This document shows positions 7,632 through 15,679 of a stretch of 62,357 nt of DNA, one piece after another. Made by a program: the position numbers and the translations under genes. The notes under the pieces were generated by a model. The model did not search any database, was not told the DNA's origin, and saw only the letters and a list, made by a program, of their open reading frames with translations. This DNA comes from CAYPSN01 sp041907025 (GTDB lineage: Bacteria > Patescibacteriota > Saccharimonadia > CAILAD01 > JADZBC01), in assembly GCA_041907025.1 (NCBI GenBank), contig JAYRIB010000062.1, forward strand, positions 1 through 62,357, in the 5' to 3' direction. The number at the start of each line of letters is the position of its first letter. Positions within the stretch are counted from its first letter, which is position 1.

Positions 7632-7982
7632 TTAAGCCTCATTCCCTTCGGTGCCTTCGTCTTCGTCCCCCTCATCGTCAATTTCGGCGTCTGCAAACGA
7701 CGGCTCGCCGGGTTCATTCTCATCTGGGCCACTCTCTCCAGCCTCGTCTGGCTCATCTGGCTCTATGTCTTCAGTCTCGGGCTCATAGCCTTCATTGCCC
7801 CATCCAGCGTGCACCAACCTACTGCCTGCTTCTCGGATTCTTGCAAGCCTCTTTGGTTTCTCATTATTACTTCCTGCTGCAATCTCCTCGAGTTCCCTAC
7901 CAAGTTGTTGGCCCTTAGTAAGCCCCCCCTCTTCTTGGTTGGATTCTAATTCTGGGCTGACGCCATCTGGTCCTGTTGACAT
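7632..7982 (-). CDS. Acidic, low-complexity protein of unknown function
   Basis: A 116-residue hydrophilic protein. The first 60 residues contain a Lys/Glu-rich segment (GRELEEIAAGSNNEKPKRLA), and the last 45 are almost only Glu, Asp, Pro and Gly (EPETEDIEPDEPDEAGESG and onward), so it is probably disordered. AAAGGAAC sits before the ATG at 7982. It is the second gene of a two-gene unit with the gene at 8033-8455 and converges on tsaD with only three bases between stops. Confidence 0.65.
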   Translation of the reverse strand: MSTGPDGVSPELESNQEEGGLTKGQQLGRELEEIAAGSNNEKPKRLARIREAGSRLVHAGWGNEGYEPETEDIEPDEPDEAGESGPDENEPGEPSFADAEIDDEGDEDEGTEGNEA

Positions 7983-8032
7983 AGTGTGTTCCTTTTTATT
8001 TTCTTGCTTAAGAAAGTGAGCGTACGATCTGG

Positions 8033-8455
8033 CTACCTCTTCTGTTTTGGCTTACTGTTACCATCGTGTGACTCGACGTCTCTAGTGGGTTCGAATACAT
8101 CCTCACCTGATTGGGTGCGGCTCTTGGGCATACGTGCTCCTGGCTCAGTAAATACTTCGTCTGCCACACCTACTGGCATAATGTCGGTTGGGTTTTCGAG
8201 CGTTGGGCGTGGAGTTACTTCGGTAGAGACTGCCTGGCCACCGCTCGACAATTCTGTAGCGAGGTGTTGGTCACGGCCATAAACCTCCGTACGTCCGTCG
8301 TATAACTCCCCGTGTGCTGTCATACCACTTTCGTCGTGATACGTTTCTGCGACAAAATCCCCCTTCACACCGGAGGCCGATGCTCCAGCCATTCGCTCGG
8401 TCGAGGAACTTTGTTGTGCTTTTAGAGTGCCTGAACTTGGTTCGGTGAACGTCAT
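8033..8455 (-). CDS. Hydrophilic protein of unknown function
   Basis: A 140-residue protein, start chosen at the ATG at 8455 because AAGGAG lies seven bases upstream and the promoter is further up. It is rich in Ser, Thr, Glu and Gly, lacks a signal peptide or membrane helix and looks largely disordered (MTFTEPSSGTLKAQQSSS at the N-terminus; KPKQKR at the C-terminus). First gene of a two-gene unit. I recognise no family. Confidence 0.65.
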   Translation of the reverse strand: MTFTEPSSGTLKAQQSSSTERMAGASASGVKGDFVAETYHDESGMTAHGELYDGRTEVYGRDQHLATELSSGGQAVSTEVTPRPTLENPTDIMPVGVADEVFTEPGARMPKSRTQSGEDVFEPTRDVESHDGNSKPKQKR

Positions 8456-8488
8456 GAATCTCCTTTTTGTTTTTGTGATGTTGCTACC

Positions 8489-8517
8489 ATTATAGCAAAC
8501 CATAAGCGTCTTGTCAA
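8489..8517 (-). promoter_or_regulatory. Perfect consensus promoter for the 8.0 kb two-gene unit
   Basis: On the minus strand TTGACA (8517-8512), 17-base spacer and TATAAT (8494-8489): an exact sigma70 consensus, followed by a leader with AAGGAG. Confidence 0.85.
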
Positions 8518-8574
8518 GTTGACTCTAGTGTTCCCCTTCTGGAACTTGAGCGTGGTTTGAGCTATACTTTGGCC

Positions 8575-10953
8575 ATGGAATCATCTATGCCGAAGGCGTA
8601 TTCGCCGGCTCATTATGAAGAGCGTTTGTACAAACTGTGGGAAGAATCGGGAGCATTCAAGCCCAACTTGGACGCGCCTAAATCTCCCTTTAGCATCATT
8701 CTGCCGCCGCCTAACGCCAACGGCAACCTACACACAGGCCATGCAATGTACGTGGTCGAGGACATTATGGTGCGCTACCGCCGCATGCAGGGCCACCCTA
8801 CCCTATGGCTCCCAGGAACCGACCATGCAGGGATTGAGACCCAAGTGGTGTTCGAGCGCGAGCTAGCTAAGGAAGGTAAGAGCCGCTTTGACTTCACCCC
8901 GAGTGAGTTCTACGACGCCGCCCTTGCCTACACTAAGCAGAATCAACACAACATTATCACCCAACTTAAGTCGCTTGGTTTCTCACTCGACTGGAGCCGG
9001 CTCAAGTTTACCTTGGACGATGACATTATTGAGACGGTTTACGATACCTTCAAGCGTCTCGAAGCCGATGGGCACATTTACCGTGGTGATCGGATTGTAA
9101 ACTGGTGTCCGCATTGCCGATCGAGTTTTGCTGACATCGAAATTAAGCACCGTAACCAGATTGACCCGCTCTACTACGTAAAATACGGGCCGTTTGTAGT
9201 AGCCACGGTGCGCCCAGAACCAATGTTCGCCGACACCGGCATTGCCGTTCACCCAGAAGACGAGCGCTACCAGCAGTGGATTGGCAAAGAAGTAGAAGTT
9301 GATCTACTCTGGGGTCCACGTAAGCTCAAGGTGGTTGGTGATCGGCACGTTGACCCTGACTTTGGGACTGGCGTGGTTAAGGTTACGCCTGCGCACGACC
9401 CGAATGACTGGGAAATGGCGCAACGCCACGGTCTAGAAGTAATCAGCGGCATCGGCACCGACGGACTCCTAACCGAGGCAGCTGGACGCTATGCCGGCAT
9501 GCCGGTTACTGAAGCGCGCGACCAGATAGCCCACGACCTGGAAGAAGCGGGTTTAATCGACCACATCGACATGAACCGCGAGCACTCCATTGCCTACCAC
9601 GACCGCTGCGGCAACCTAATTGAGCCACTAGTCACTGAGCAGTGGTGGATCAAGGTGGAAGAACTTAAAAAGCCGGCCATCGAGGCTGTAAGGAACGGTG
9701 AAATCAACATCGTGCCAGCTCGGTTCAAGAAGTCCTACATAGATTGGCTCGAGAACCTACGGGACTGGAACATTAGCCGTCAGAGCTGGTTCGGCATTCA
9801 CATCCCTGTTTTTTATAACGCTAGTGGCGACAAGACCAAGAAGCCTTACCTAGTTACCAACGACGAAGCCGAGGCGACCGCCTACTACGGCGAAGGCAAC
9901 TACGAGCGCGAAACCGACACCTTCGACACTTGGTTCTCAAGTAGCCAATGGCCGTTTGCGACCCTCATGGCTACCGGTGACTTCGATACTTTCTACCCCA
10001 CTACCGTCATGGAAACTGGCCGCGACATCCTCTTTCAATGGGTTACACGCATGGTTATGCTAGGCACCTACCGCACAGGTAGGGTCCCGTTTGAAAACGT
10101 CTACCTGCATGGGCTCGTTAATGACGCTCACGGCAAGAAGATGAGCAAATCCAAGGGTAACGTACTCAACCCACTTGAGCTCACCGAAGAATATGGAACT
10201 GACGCGCTGCGCCTGGCCCTCACCATCGGCATCACTCCAGGTAACGACGGGGCTTTATCCGAAGAAAAAGTTATTGGCTACCGCAACTTTTGTAACAAGC
10301 TGTGGAACGTGGCGCGGTTTGTGCTTAGTAAACTAGAGGTCGACTATTCCCCTGCTGCGCCCGAGCTCATCAGCAACGCCGACCACTACATGGCGCGCGA
10401 GCTAACCGAGACCAACGCCCTCGTGACCAAGGTCATCGAAGCCTACCGCTTCTCCGAAGCTGGCCAAGCGCTCTATTCCCTTCTGTGGGACAAGTTTGCC
10501 GACCGCTACATTGAGTACTCTAAGTCCGAACTCAACCCTGCTATGCTGGCTACTACGCTGGAGACCATTTTGCGCCTACTCCACCCGATTGCTCCATTCG
10601 TGACCGAAGCGCTGTGGCAAGAATTGCCGTGGACTGATTCCCAGCTTATTACCGAACGCTGGCCGAATATCATTCTGGAGCACGACGACGTCAAAGCCGA
10701 CAAGTTTGAACGTGAAATAATCGAGGTTCTAGCCCAGAAAGCTGCGGGGGAGACCGAACAGCGTCGCAAGGCCCTGGAGCGCGAACTTGCACTCAAGCAA
10801 AACGCGGTGCGCATCAGCGAGCACAAGCTGGCGAGTAAAGCCTTTGTAGCCAACGCACCAAGTGAAGTTGTAGAGGCCGAGCGTAAGCGGCTTGAAGATG
10901 CTAAAATAGCAGTGAAGGAACTGCAATTGAGCATCGATCAACTTGAAGACTAA
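8575..10953 (+). CDS. valS: Valyl-tRNA synthetase
   Basis: A class I aminoacyl-tRNA synthetase of about 792 residues, somewhat shorter than typical bacterial ValRS. The HIGH-type motif is HTGH at residues 53-56 within PPPNANGNLHTGHAM, and KMSKS is near 523-527. The editing domain and the anticodon-binding region are present, and the protein ends in a Lys/Glu/Ala coiled coil from about 730, the usual ValRS tail. I chose the ATG at 8575 since TATACT ends six bases before it; a further frame-consistent start upstream would be inside the promoter. The TPR gene overlaps its end. Confidence 0.97.
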   Translation: MESSMPKAYSPAHYEERLYKLWEESGAFKPNLDAPKSPFSIILPPPNANGNLHTGHAMYVVEDIMVRYRRMQGHPTLWLPGTDHAGIETQVVFERELAKEGKSRFDFTPSEFYDAALAYTKQNQHNIITQLKSLGFSLDWSRLKFTLDDDIIETVYDTFKRLEADGHIYRGDRIVNWCPHCRSSFADIEIKHRNQIDPLYYVKYGPFVVATVRPEPMFADTGIAVHPEDERYQQWIGKEVEVDLLWGPRKLKVVGDRHVDPDFGTGVVKVTPAHDPNDWEMAQRHGLEVISGIGTDGLLTEAAGRYAGMPVTEARDQIAHDLEEAGLIDHIDMNREHSIAYHDRCGNLIEPLVTEQWWIKVEELKKPAIEAVRNGEINIVPARFKKSYIDWLENLRDWNISRQSWFGIHIPVFYNASGDKTKKPYLVTNDEAEATAYYGEGNYERETDTFDTWFSSSQWPFATLMATGDFDTFYPTTVMETGRDILFQWVTRMVMLGTYRTGRVPFENVYLHGLVNDAHGKKMSKSKGNVLNPLELTEEYGTDALRLALTIGITPGNDGALSEEKVIGYRNFCNKLWNVARFVLSKLEVDYSPAAPELISNADHYMARELTETNALVTKVIEAYRFSEAGQALYSLLWDKFADRYIEYSKSELNPAMLATTLETILRLLHPIAPFVTEALWQELPWTDSQLITERWPNIILEHDDVKADKFEREIIEVLAQKAAGETEQRRKALERELALKQNAVRISEHKLASKAFVANAPSEVVEAERKRLEDAKIAVKELQLSIDQLED

Positions 10954-11833
10954 GCTCCACCCCAAAACTCCATTCTTCGTGATTGCTGGCGCCACACTTG
11001 TGGCGGCTAGTTTGCTTATTGTGCTGTCGATGCCACGGGTTCTGGCCTGGCGCGATGCACAAACCAACGCCCTCATTACCAAATCCAAAGCAGCTAGCGC
11101 GGCCGCGCAGCGCGAAGAATACCTCGCCCAAGCTGCCATCGTGGGGTGGGGTAGGGAAGCCGCACCAAAGGCTCTAGTCGACTACTACGTGTCGATCGGC
11201 CGCTACGACAAAGCCTGGCGGGTATTGCAAAGCTGGCCACTGAAGCCCAATTACACCCAACTTGGTGGCTACGCCCTCAAGTCCCAAGACTATGGCGCCG
11301 CCCAGCGCTTCTACGCCCGTGCCATTGCTCAAAAGGGGACAGCCGAAGCCTACGTGGGCCTAGCCGCCGCGCTGTTTAACAAAGGGGATAACAAGAATGG
11401 CTGCGCCAATGCCGCTAAGGCCAACAAGCTCGACCTTGGTAGCCCAGCGGCGCAACAAGTCGCCGTAGCTTGCATTATTCTTGAGCCCCAGCAGACAGCA
11501 TTGCTGCCAGGCGATTATCCGCAGAGTCAAAGCACGCAGCTGCAAACTGACCGCGGAATGGGGCAATTCTTACTCAGCAACCGCATTTATAGCGTAGGTG
11601 AAGATCGCCTCAATGCCAGTTCGCACAAGACGGCCGACGACTGGCTAGCCCTCGCCCTGGTGGCCAACGCTCGTGGCGACTACGACCTGACCGTGCAGCG
11701 AGCAGAGCGGGGTATTGCCCTTGATCGGTCTAACGCTGCATTAAACACCTTACTCGCGCAGACATATCGCACTCTAGGTCAAGACAAAGCGGCCCTATAC
11801 GAAGCTCGGCTCAAATCCCTGCCCAAAGACTAG
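10943..11833 (+). CDS. Membrane-anchored TPR-repeat protein
   Basis: A 296-residue protein starting at a TTG that overlaps the end of valS by 11 bases. An N-terminal span (FFVIAGATLVAASLLIVLSM, about residues 11-30) is followed by helical repeats of tetratricopeptide type: YDKAWRVLQSWPL, YGAAQRFYARAIAQKGTAEAYVGLAAAL and YDLTVQRAERGIALDRSN match the alternating small/large residue pattern. It probably scaffolds something at the outer face of the membrane. Such valS-TPR neighbours have no known functional link. Confidence 0.75.
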   Translation: MKTKLHPKTPFFVIAGATLVAASLLIVLSMPRVLAWRDAQTNALITKSKAASAAAQREEYLAQAAIVGWGREAAPKALVDYYVSIGRYDKAWRVLQSWPLKPNYTQLGGYALKSQDYGAAQRFYARAIAQKGTAEAYVGLAAALFNKGDNKNGCANAAKANKLDLGSPAAQQVAVACIILEPQQTALLPGDYPQSQSTQLQTDRGMGQFLLSNRIYSVGEDRLNASSHKTADDWLALALVANARGDYDLTVQRAERGIALDRSNAALNTLLAQTYRTLGQDKAALYEARLKSLPKD

Positions 11834-11848
11834 CTAGGTTCATATGAA

Positions 11849-11879
11849 TTGACAAATCCAAAAAATGTGTCCGTATAAT
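11849..11879 (+). promoter_or_regulatory. Probable promoter of the tRNA-Ser(GCU) leader
   Basis: TTGACA (11849-11854), 19-base spacer, TATAAT (11874-11879). Both boxes are consensus but the spacing is longer than in the accessory units. Confidence 0.5.
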
Positions 11880-11991
11880 ATTCGGTTTACCTCCTATGCT
11901 AGGCGGAATAATATGCAGGATATATGCCAGATTCCTAATCCCAAAAGTTGAACCGAACCGCTGGTTAGCGGTGTTTGATTGATAAGAAGGA

Positions 11992-12053
11992 AGAACACCC
12001 AGATAGCTGGAGTGGAATCTCGAAGAGATTTCGCGTAAACTATATGGTGTTCT
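11992..12053 (+). other. Structured element directly upstream of tRNA-Ser(GCU)
   Basis: AGAACACC (11992-11999) pairs perfectly with GGTGTTCT (12046-12053), enclosing an AATCTC-GAA-GAGATT hairpin. An additional CCGCT-N4-AGCGG hairpin lies just upstream. The element ends five bases before the tRNA and probably is part of a longer precursor transcript. Confidence 0.4.
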
Positions 12054-12058
12054 GACAC

Positions 12059-12152
12059 GGAGAGGTACCCAAGTGGCTATAAGGGGACGGTTTGCTAAAC
12101 CGTTAGTAGGGAGCAATCTCTAGCGAGGGTTCGAATCCCTCCCTCTCCGCCA
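12059..12152 (+). tRNA. tRNA-Ser(GCU)
   Basis: A 94-nt type II tRNA with a long variable arm, GGAGAGG/CCTCTCC acceptor stem, anticodon GCT in a CGGTTTGCTAAACCG arm, T-arm GGGTTCGAATCCCTC and encoded CCA. It reads AGC/AGU. Confidence 0.97.
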
Positions 12153-12160
12153 GGAGAGAG

Positions 12161-12186
12161 CTGGTCACACGCAAGTGTGGCCGTTT
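12161..12186 (+). terminator. Hairpin after tRNA-Ser(GCU)
   Basis: GGTCACAC and GTGTGGCC close a GCAA (GNRA) loop, followed by GTTTCTCTT. It lies between the tRNA and its 3'-end duplicate. Confidence 0.55.
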
Positions 12187-12274
12187 CTCTTCTGAATGAA
12201 GAAAAGGATTCGGGCCCGAGGAGGGTCGGTGTAGAGAGCCTGCCTTCTGGGCGAACGGAAGTGGCGTAGCCACC

Positions 12275-12291
12275 ATCCCTCCCTCTCCGCC
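12275..12291 (+). repeat. Duplicate of the tRNA-Ser(GCU) 3' end
   Basis: The 17 bases ATCCCTCCCTCTCCGCC are identical to tRNA positions 12135-12151. The copy is preceded by a small hairpin (GTGGC-GTA-GCCAC) and followed by a second terminator (GCTGG-TCA-CCAGC-TTTTT), which resembles the terminator of tRNA-Ser(CGA) at 28.4 kb and may be the original tRNA terminator. This is the geometry of an attachment-site duplication. Confidence 0.75.
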
Positions 12292-12330
12292 CTGCAAAGC
12301 GCCGGTGCTGGTCACCAGCTTTTTGTATTG

Positions 12331-12359
12331 TTGACTTATATGCTTGCTTGTAGTATAAA
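12331..12359 (+). promoter_or_regulatory. Promoter of the P-loop kinase unit
   Basis: TTGACT (12331-12336), 17-base spacer, TATAAA (12354-12359). Because transcription would begin near 12366, an ATG at 12363 cannot be the start codon; this decides the TTG start at 12402. Confidence 0.75.
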
Positions 12360-12401
12360 CATATGGTCATAAGATCGCACCCCGAAAACTGGAGTACTGA
12401 T

Positions 12402-12869
12402 TTGCCTACTGCAATCGTTGGTATTGGCCTCCCGGCCAGCGGCAAGACCACCACGCTCAAGCAGCTCGCGACTGAAAAGGGCGCTGCGTACATCTGCGCA
12501 GACGACATCCGTGAGCAGCTCAGCGGCAGCGCCAAAGATCACTCGCGCAACGACGATGCTTGGAGCATTATCTATCGCAAGATTGAGGCTGCCCTGTTGG
12601 AGGGCCATGATGTGGTCGTTGATGCCACGAACGCCAAAGTGAAGGATCGCCGACAGATGGCGCGCTTCTGCAGCAACCTTGGTGCGAAGACGATCGGCTA
12701 CTGGTTCGTGACGCCCTTGCGCGTTTGCATGAGGCGCAACCAGGCGCGAAAGCGCGTCGTGCCAGATCGGGCTATGCGTCGAATGGATTACTGCCTGCGT
12801 AGCGCTCCGCCCGACTTGTCCGACGGCTTCAGCAAGATCGTCAAGATCTTCCCTCCCCAGGGATCGTAG
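12402..12869 (+). CDS. P-loop kinase (AAA_33 / polynucleotide-kinase-like)
   Basis: A 155-residue protein starting at TTG 12402 (GGAG at 12391-12394). Walker A is GLPASGKTT at residues about 9-17; DATNAKVKDR near 72 is the conserved polynucleotide/adenylylsulfate-kinase-type segment after the second strand; a Lys/Arg-rich lid follows (CMRRNQARKRVVPDR). The family phosphorylates nucleic-acid ends, nucleotides or small molecules, so the substrate is open. G/C-ending codons, own promoter and terminator mark it as an accessory unit between two tRNA-Ser genes. Confidence 0.8.
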   Translation: MPTAIVGIGLPASGKTTTLKQLATEKGAAYICADDIREQLSGSAKDHSRNDDAWSIIYRKIEAALLEGHDVVVDATNAKVKDRRQMARFCSNLGAKTIGYWFVTPLRVCMRRNQARKRVVPDRAMRRMDYCLRSAPPDLSDGFSKIVKIFPPQGS

Positions 12870-12875
12870 TCCACC

Positions 12876-12915
12876 TTTCCGCCCCCTCCAGAGATCGTCT
12901 GAAGGGGGCGGTTTC
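12876..12915 (+). terminator. Terminator of the P-loop kinase unit
   Basis: CCGCCCCCT pairs with AGGGGGCGG over a 15-base loop, followed by TTTCACGTT. Confidence 0.8.
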
Positions 12916-12970
12916 ACGTTATAGGTGGAAAATAATGCTAGATTTGGTAAACTATAGCCTAGCTACTTAA

Positions 12971-13060
<90 letters not shown>

Positions 13061-13064
13061 ATAG

Positions 13065-13095
13065 AAAGAGTCCGAGCACGTCTCGGGCTTTTTCT
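13065..13095 (+). terminator. Terminator of tRNA-Ser(UGA)
   Basis: AGAAAGAGTCCGAG-CACGT-CTCGG hairpin followed by GCTTTTTCT. Confidence 0.75.
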
Positions 13096-13203
13096 ATGGT
13101 AGACTAGGTAAGAACCCAGGTTCGGTGGAGTAACGCGCGCAGCGTCAATGCCAAGCTCGCTTGCGCTTTGACCAAGCACGTTACGAAGGTCGCGGCAGCG
13201 ACC

Positions 13204-13221
13204 ATCCCACCCTCTCCGCCA
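13204..13221 (+). repeat. Duplicate of the tRNA-Ser(UGA) 3' end
   Basis: The 18 bases ATCCCACCCTCTCCGCCA repeat tRNA positions 13043-13060 exactly, 161 bp downstream. As with the other tRNA-Ser, the copy is immediately preceded by a hairpin (GGTCGC-GGCA-GCGACC). Confidence 0.75.
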
Positions 13222-13230
13222 TGCAATTAT

Positions 13231-13587
13231 ATGAAGAACGCAAACGTACAACTTAAACAATCAACCAAGGCTAAGCCGAAGGAGAAGTACTGGCACATTT
13301 ATGCCGGTAAGCTTAGGACTGGGCATGTGGCTATAAAAGAATCGCACAATGAGGAATTGGGCGACCACTACTCAGTAGATATCCACATTAACCAGCGCCA
13401 TCGCGGCAAGGGGATTGGCAAAGCCGCCTACAAGCAGGCGAGCGTGAAGAGTGGCTACCCCACTATTTACGCCCATATGCGTAAAACCAACTTGGCATCG
13501 CAAAAGGCTGCCGAAGCAGCTGGCTACGCGGTTATTCCCCTCGAGAACGATAAGCAACTGACCATGAAGTGGGAACGCGAAGCCTAA
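13231..13587 (+). CDS. GNAT-family acetyltransferase
   Basis: A 118-residue small GNAT protein that probably transfers acetyl from acetyl-CoA to an amine. The acetyl-CoA pyrophosphate loop RHRGKGIGKAAYKQ (about residues 52-65) is textbook, and the C-terminal ASQKAAEAAGY is the usual alpha4-beta6 region. It starts ten bases after the tRNA-Ser 3'-end duplicate and no good Shine-Dalgarno is visible, so the start is uncertain; an upstream frame extends back across the duplicate. Substrate unknown. Confidence 0.8.
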   Translation: MKNANVQLKQSTKAKPKEKYWHIYAGKLRTGHVAIKESHNEELGDHYSVDIHINQRHRGKGIGKAAYKQASVKSGYPTIYAHMRKTNLASQKAAEAAGYAVIPLENDKQLTMKWEREA

Positions 13588-13655
13588 GACTTGTCGACAT
13601 CGCGCTGGCTTTGTAGCATAATTGGAAGTGATAAAGCATAGGCGCAATTAGGACA

Positions 13656-14378
13656 ATGGACGAAGACGCAAAACCAGGGGTAGTGTATAGGCCAACAGCT
13701 GCAGAGCCGCATGTGGCTGATTCGGGCATGGGCGCCAACCAGCCCATGAGTGCCCCTGTGGCCGCACCAGAGCCCGCTCAAGTAACGCAAAGCCCTCAGC
13801 CGCCTAATTCACCGCCCCCCGTCCAAAACCCCACTCCAGAGCCCGTAGCGTCACCACAACCAGTGCAAAATATTGACGAGGATGACGAAGAGGCAGACGA
13901 TGCCCAACAAGCTGCGGCCGAAACCACCCTCATGAGCTGGAACGCGCCTGAGTTTACCTTTACCAACAAACCCGCCGGTTGGTACGTCCTCCTAGCCCTA
14001 TTCTTTATGGCCATGATTGGCCTCGCCATCTATACCCAGCAGTACCTCACCATCGGCCTTTTGGTACTCATGTGCATTTCGCTTATCATTTACGCCCAAC
14101 GCAAGCCACGCACCCTGAACTACACCATTACCACCCATGGCGTGTATGTAGGGGAGAAGTCCTACCCGTTCGACAGTTTCTCTTCTTTCTACGAAATTAG
14201 CGACTACGGCCAACGAGTGTTTGAGCTGGTGCCAAGCAAGCAGTTGGGCACTCTTGTGTCTCTGCCAATCCAAGAGGGCGAGGAGCGCACCATCGAAGGC
14301 CTGCTAGGCAGCGTGTTGCCCAAAGTTCCACCCCGCAATGATCTGATCGACCGCCTGCTGCGCGCCATGCGGTTCTAA
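13656..14378 (+). CDS. Two-span membrane protein with Pro-rich N-terminal region
   Basis: A 240-residue protein. Residues 1-75 are Pro/Ala/Gln-rich and acidic (DEDDEEADDAQQ), hence probably disordered and cytoplasmic. Two adjacent membrane helices follow (YVLLALFFMAMIGLAIY and LTIGLLVLMCISLIIYA, about residues 110-148). The C-terminal 90 residues have a beta-rich pattern (NYTITTHGVYVGEKSYPF) like the PH-type domain attached to paired helices in many Gram-positive and Patescibacteria membrane proteins. Function unknown; resident-type gene. Confidence 0.6.
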   Translation: MDEDAKPGVVYRPTAAEPHVADSGMGANQPMSAPVAAPEPAQVTQSPQPPNSPPPVQNPTPEPVASPQPVQNIDEDDEEADDAQQAAAETTLMSWNAPEFTFTNKPAGWYVLLALFFMAMIGLAIYTQQYLTIGLLVLMCISLIIYAQRKPRTLNYTITTHGVYVGEKSYPFDSFSSFYEISDYGQRVFELVPSKQLGTLVSLPIQEGEERTIEGLLGSVLPKVPPRNDLIDRLLRAMRF

Positions 14379-14483
14379 CTATTGTTCATCAGCTCTGTAC
14401 GCCAAGCTATGGCAACACTCCTCCTCTGCTAGCCTAATTTACTTATAGGCACGAATAGGGTAGAATAACGGTTGCTCCAACGT

Positions 14484-14560
14484 GTACCCGTAGCTCAGTT
14501 GGATAGAGCGTCGGCTTGCGGAGCCGAAGGCCGCAGGTTCAAGTCCCGCCGGGTACACCA
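14484..14560 (+). tRNA. tRNA-Arg(GCG)
   Basis: A 77-nt tRNA with acceptor GTACCCG/CGGGTAC, anticodon GCG in TCGGC-TTGCGGA-GCCGA, T-arm GCAGGTTCAAGTCCCGC and encoded CCA. It reads CGC/CGU. No terminator follows: the next promoter begins on the very next base. Confidence 0.94.
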
Positions 14561-14589
14561 TTGACTTATTCGAATATTTATGCTATTAT
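14561..14589 (+). promoter_or_regulatory. Promoter of the LysM gene, abutting tRNA-Arg
   Basis: TTGACT (14561-14566), 17-base spacer, TATTAT (14584-14589). The -35 box starts at the base right after the tRNA CCA. Confidence 0.75.
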
Positions 14590-14656
14590 AATCAGGTTCG
14601 CTATTTGGCGGAAGCAAGTTTCTATTTACATCCAAATCGACCAGGAGGTCATTCCA

Positions 14657-14986
14657 TTGAAGCGTTTCGCTGCAATGCTCGTCATGATGTGGGCGTTCCT
14701 GCTGGCAGTCCCTGCTTCGGCACAGGCTGGCCCAGCCGACCGTACCCCGCCTGGGTGTGCATCGCCCGACGATCACGTTGTGGTCGTGTGGAGTGAACTG
14801 AGTTGCCGCACCTTCAAGGTGATGCCGTATGTCGGCCCCACGTTCTACGTGGTCAAGGCAGGCGATACCCTCTGGGGTATCGCGACCCGGTTCTCAGGAG
14901 GCGGCAAGAACTGGAGAGACCTCTGCACCGACTACCGAGATGACCCGCGTCACCTCCCCATCGATTCGAAGGTGTACTTCTGCTAG
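14657..14986 (+). CDS. Secreted LysM-domain protein
   Basis: A 109-residue protein from a TTG start with a perfect AGGAGGT at 14643-14649. A signal peptide (KRFAAMLVMMWAFLLAVPASAQA) precedes a short Cys-containing linker and one LysM domain in the last 50 residues (FYVVKAGDTLWGIATRFSGG, then WRDLCTDYRDDP and VYFC). LysM binds glycan chains of peptidoglycan, so this is likely exported and wall-bound. G/C-ending codons. The context of an epibiont makes either its own wall or a host wall possible as target. Confidence 0.8.
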   Translation: MKRFAAMLVMMWAFLLAVPASAQAGPADRTPPGCASPDDHVVVVWSELSCRTFKVMPYVGPTFYVVKAGDTLWGIATRFSGGGKNWRDLCTDYRDDPRHLPIDSKVYFC

Positions 14987-14998
14987 GCGTTCACTCGC

Positions 14999-15045
14999 CC
15001 AGGCGGACAGAGAAGAGCAATCAACTCTGTCCGCCTGGCGGGCTC
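14999..15045 (+). terminator. Strong hairpin after the LysM gene
   Basis: CCAGGCGGACAGAG pairs perfectly with CTCTGTCCGCCTGG (14 bp) over a 12-base loop. No T-tract follows directly; instead the unit-end hairpin at 15049 begins. Confidence 0.7.
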
Positions 15046-15048
15046 AAC

Positions 15049-15079
15049 CCAAGTATTTAATGTGAATTGAATGTTTAGG
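15049..15079 (+). repeat. Unit-end hairpin, copy 1 (most diverged)
   Basis: Arms CCAAGTATTTAAT and ATTGAATGTTTAGG around GTGA form 13 pairs with one bulged A. Compared with the copies at 15638, 16414 and 21874, several bases differ but every change is compensated on the opposite arm. Confidence 0.65.
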
Positions 15080-15088
15080 TCGAGACTA

Positions 15089-15114
15089 AGTTAGTAAATC
15101 ACTCCGTAAGCTAT
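15089..15114 (+). repeat. 26-bp repeat, copy A
   Basis: Consensus AGTTMGTAAATCRCTC followed by YGTAAGCTAT; the second copy is at 17247-17272. They differ at three positions and both lie just upstream of the promoter of the next gene. Confidence 0.6.
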
Positions 15115-15118
15115 GGCA

Positions 15119-15147
15119 TTGACTTACTAGCACTTTTATACTATTGT
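15119..15147 (+). promoter_or_regulatory. Promoter of the 15.2 kb gene
   Basis: TTGACT (15119-15124), 17-base spacer with TAGCACTT, TATTGT (15142-15147). A TATACT five bases further downstream could serve as an alternative -10. Confidence 0.65.
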
Positions 15148-15197
15148 ATACTTATTCTGTGCATCCGTGAAGGATAATCGCCTACCGAGAGGTACCC

Positions 15198-15602
15198 ATG
15201 CAGATCAGCATGCATTTCAGCATCCTGGACGAATACACCGACGTCGATTCGATGCTCGCAGCCATCGACAAGATGAAGGTGGGTGACGTGTACCACATCA
15301 CATTCCACCGAGACCCCGACGACATCGAACGAGAGGAGCTTGACGCCGTGGCGTTCTGGCGCCTCTGCGGCGACCGGACAAACGGTGCGGTCATGCCGCT
15401 CGAGCTCATCTACGAGGCGCAGCGGCACAACCTCAACTTCGTGGTGAACCGCGTGGGCACCCACGGCTGGTCGGGCTGCTACTCCTACAAAGTCAAGGTC
15501 CGGGCCGTCACCGCCTTCCTTCGGGCTGGTCTTCATGGCCTGATCCGGCAAGGACGGATCGCCTCCATCGAGAAGTTGGAAGCCGTGACCGCGGCCGCCT
15601 GA
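15198..15602 (+). CDS. Accessory protein of unknown function (134 aa)
   Basis: ATG at 15198 follows GAGAGGT, the same signal as the micro-operon at 6 kb. The protein is soluble and mixed alpha/beta. It contains a histidine-containing segment (YHITFHRDPDDIEREEL, about residues 32-48), a WRLCGDRTNGAVMP stretch and a basic helix near 110 (FLRAGLHGLIRQGR). No family recognised. G/C-ending codons; single-gene unit bounded by unit-end hairpins at 15049 and 15638. Confidence 0.65.
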   Translation: MQISMHFSILDEYTDVDSMLAAIDKMKVGDVYHITFHRDPDDIEREELDAVAFWRLCGDRTNGAVMPLELIYEAQRHNLNFVVNRVGTHGWSGCYSYKVKVRAVTAFLRAGLHGLIRQGRIASIEKLEAVTAAA

Positions 15603-15607
15603 GCACC

Positions 15608-15671
15608 AAGGTTGCCAGACCTCAAAACTGGCACTACCCAAGTTCATAACGAAAGTTGTGAGTTTAGGTGG
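15608..15671 (+). repeat. 64-bp unit-end repeat, copy 2
   Basis: Begins six bases after the preceding stop codon. It has two stem-loops: GCCAG-N9-CTGGC (15614-15632), and CCAAGTTCATAAC/GTTGTGAGTTTAGG around a GAAA loop (15638-15668). Its copy at 16381 is almost identical except in the second loop and closing pair. Confidence 0.9.
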
Positions 15672-15679
15672 TTGAGCTA

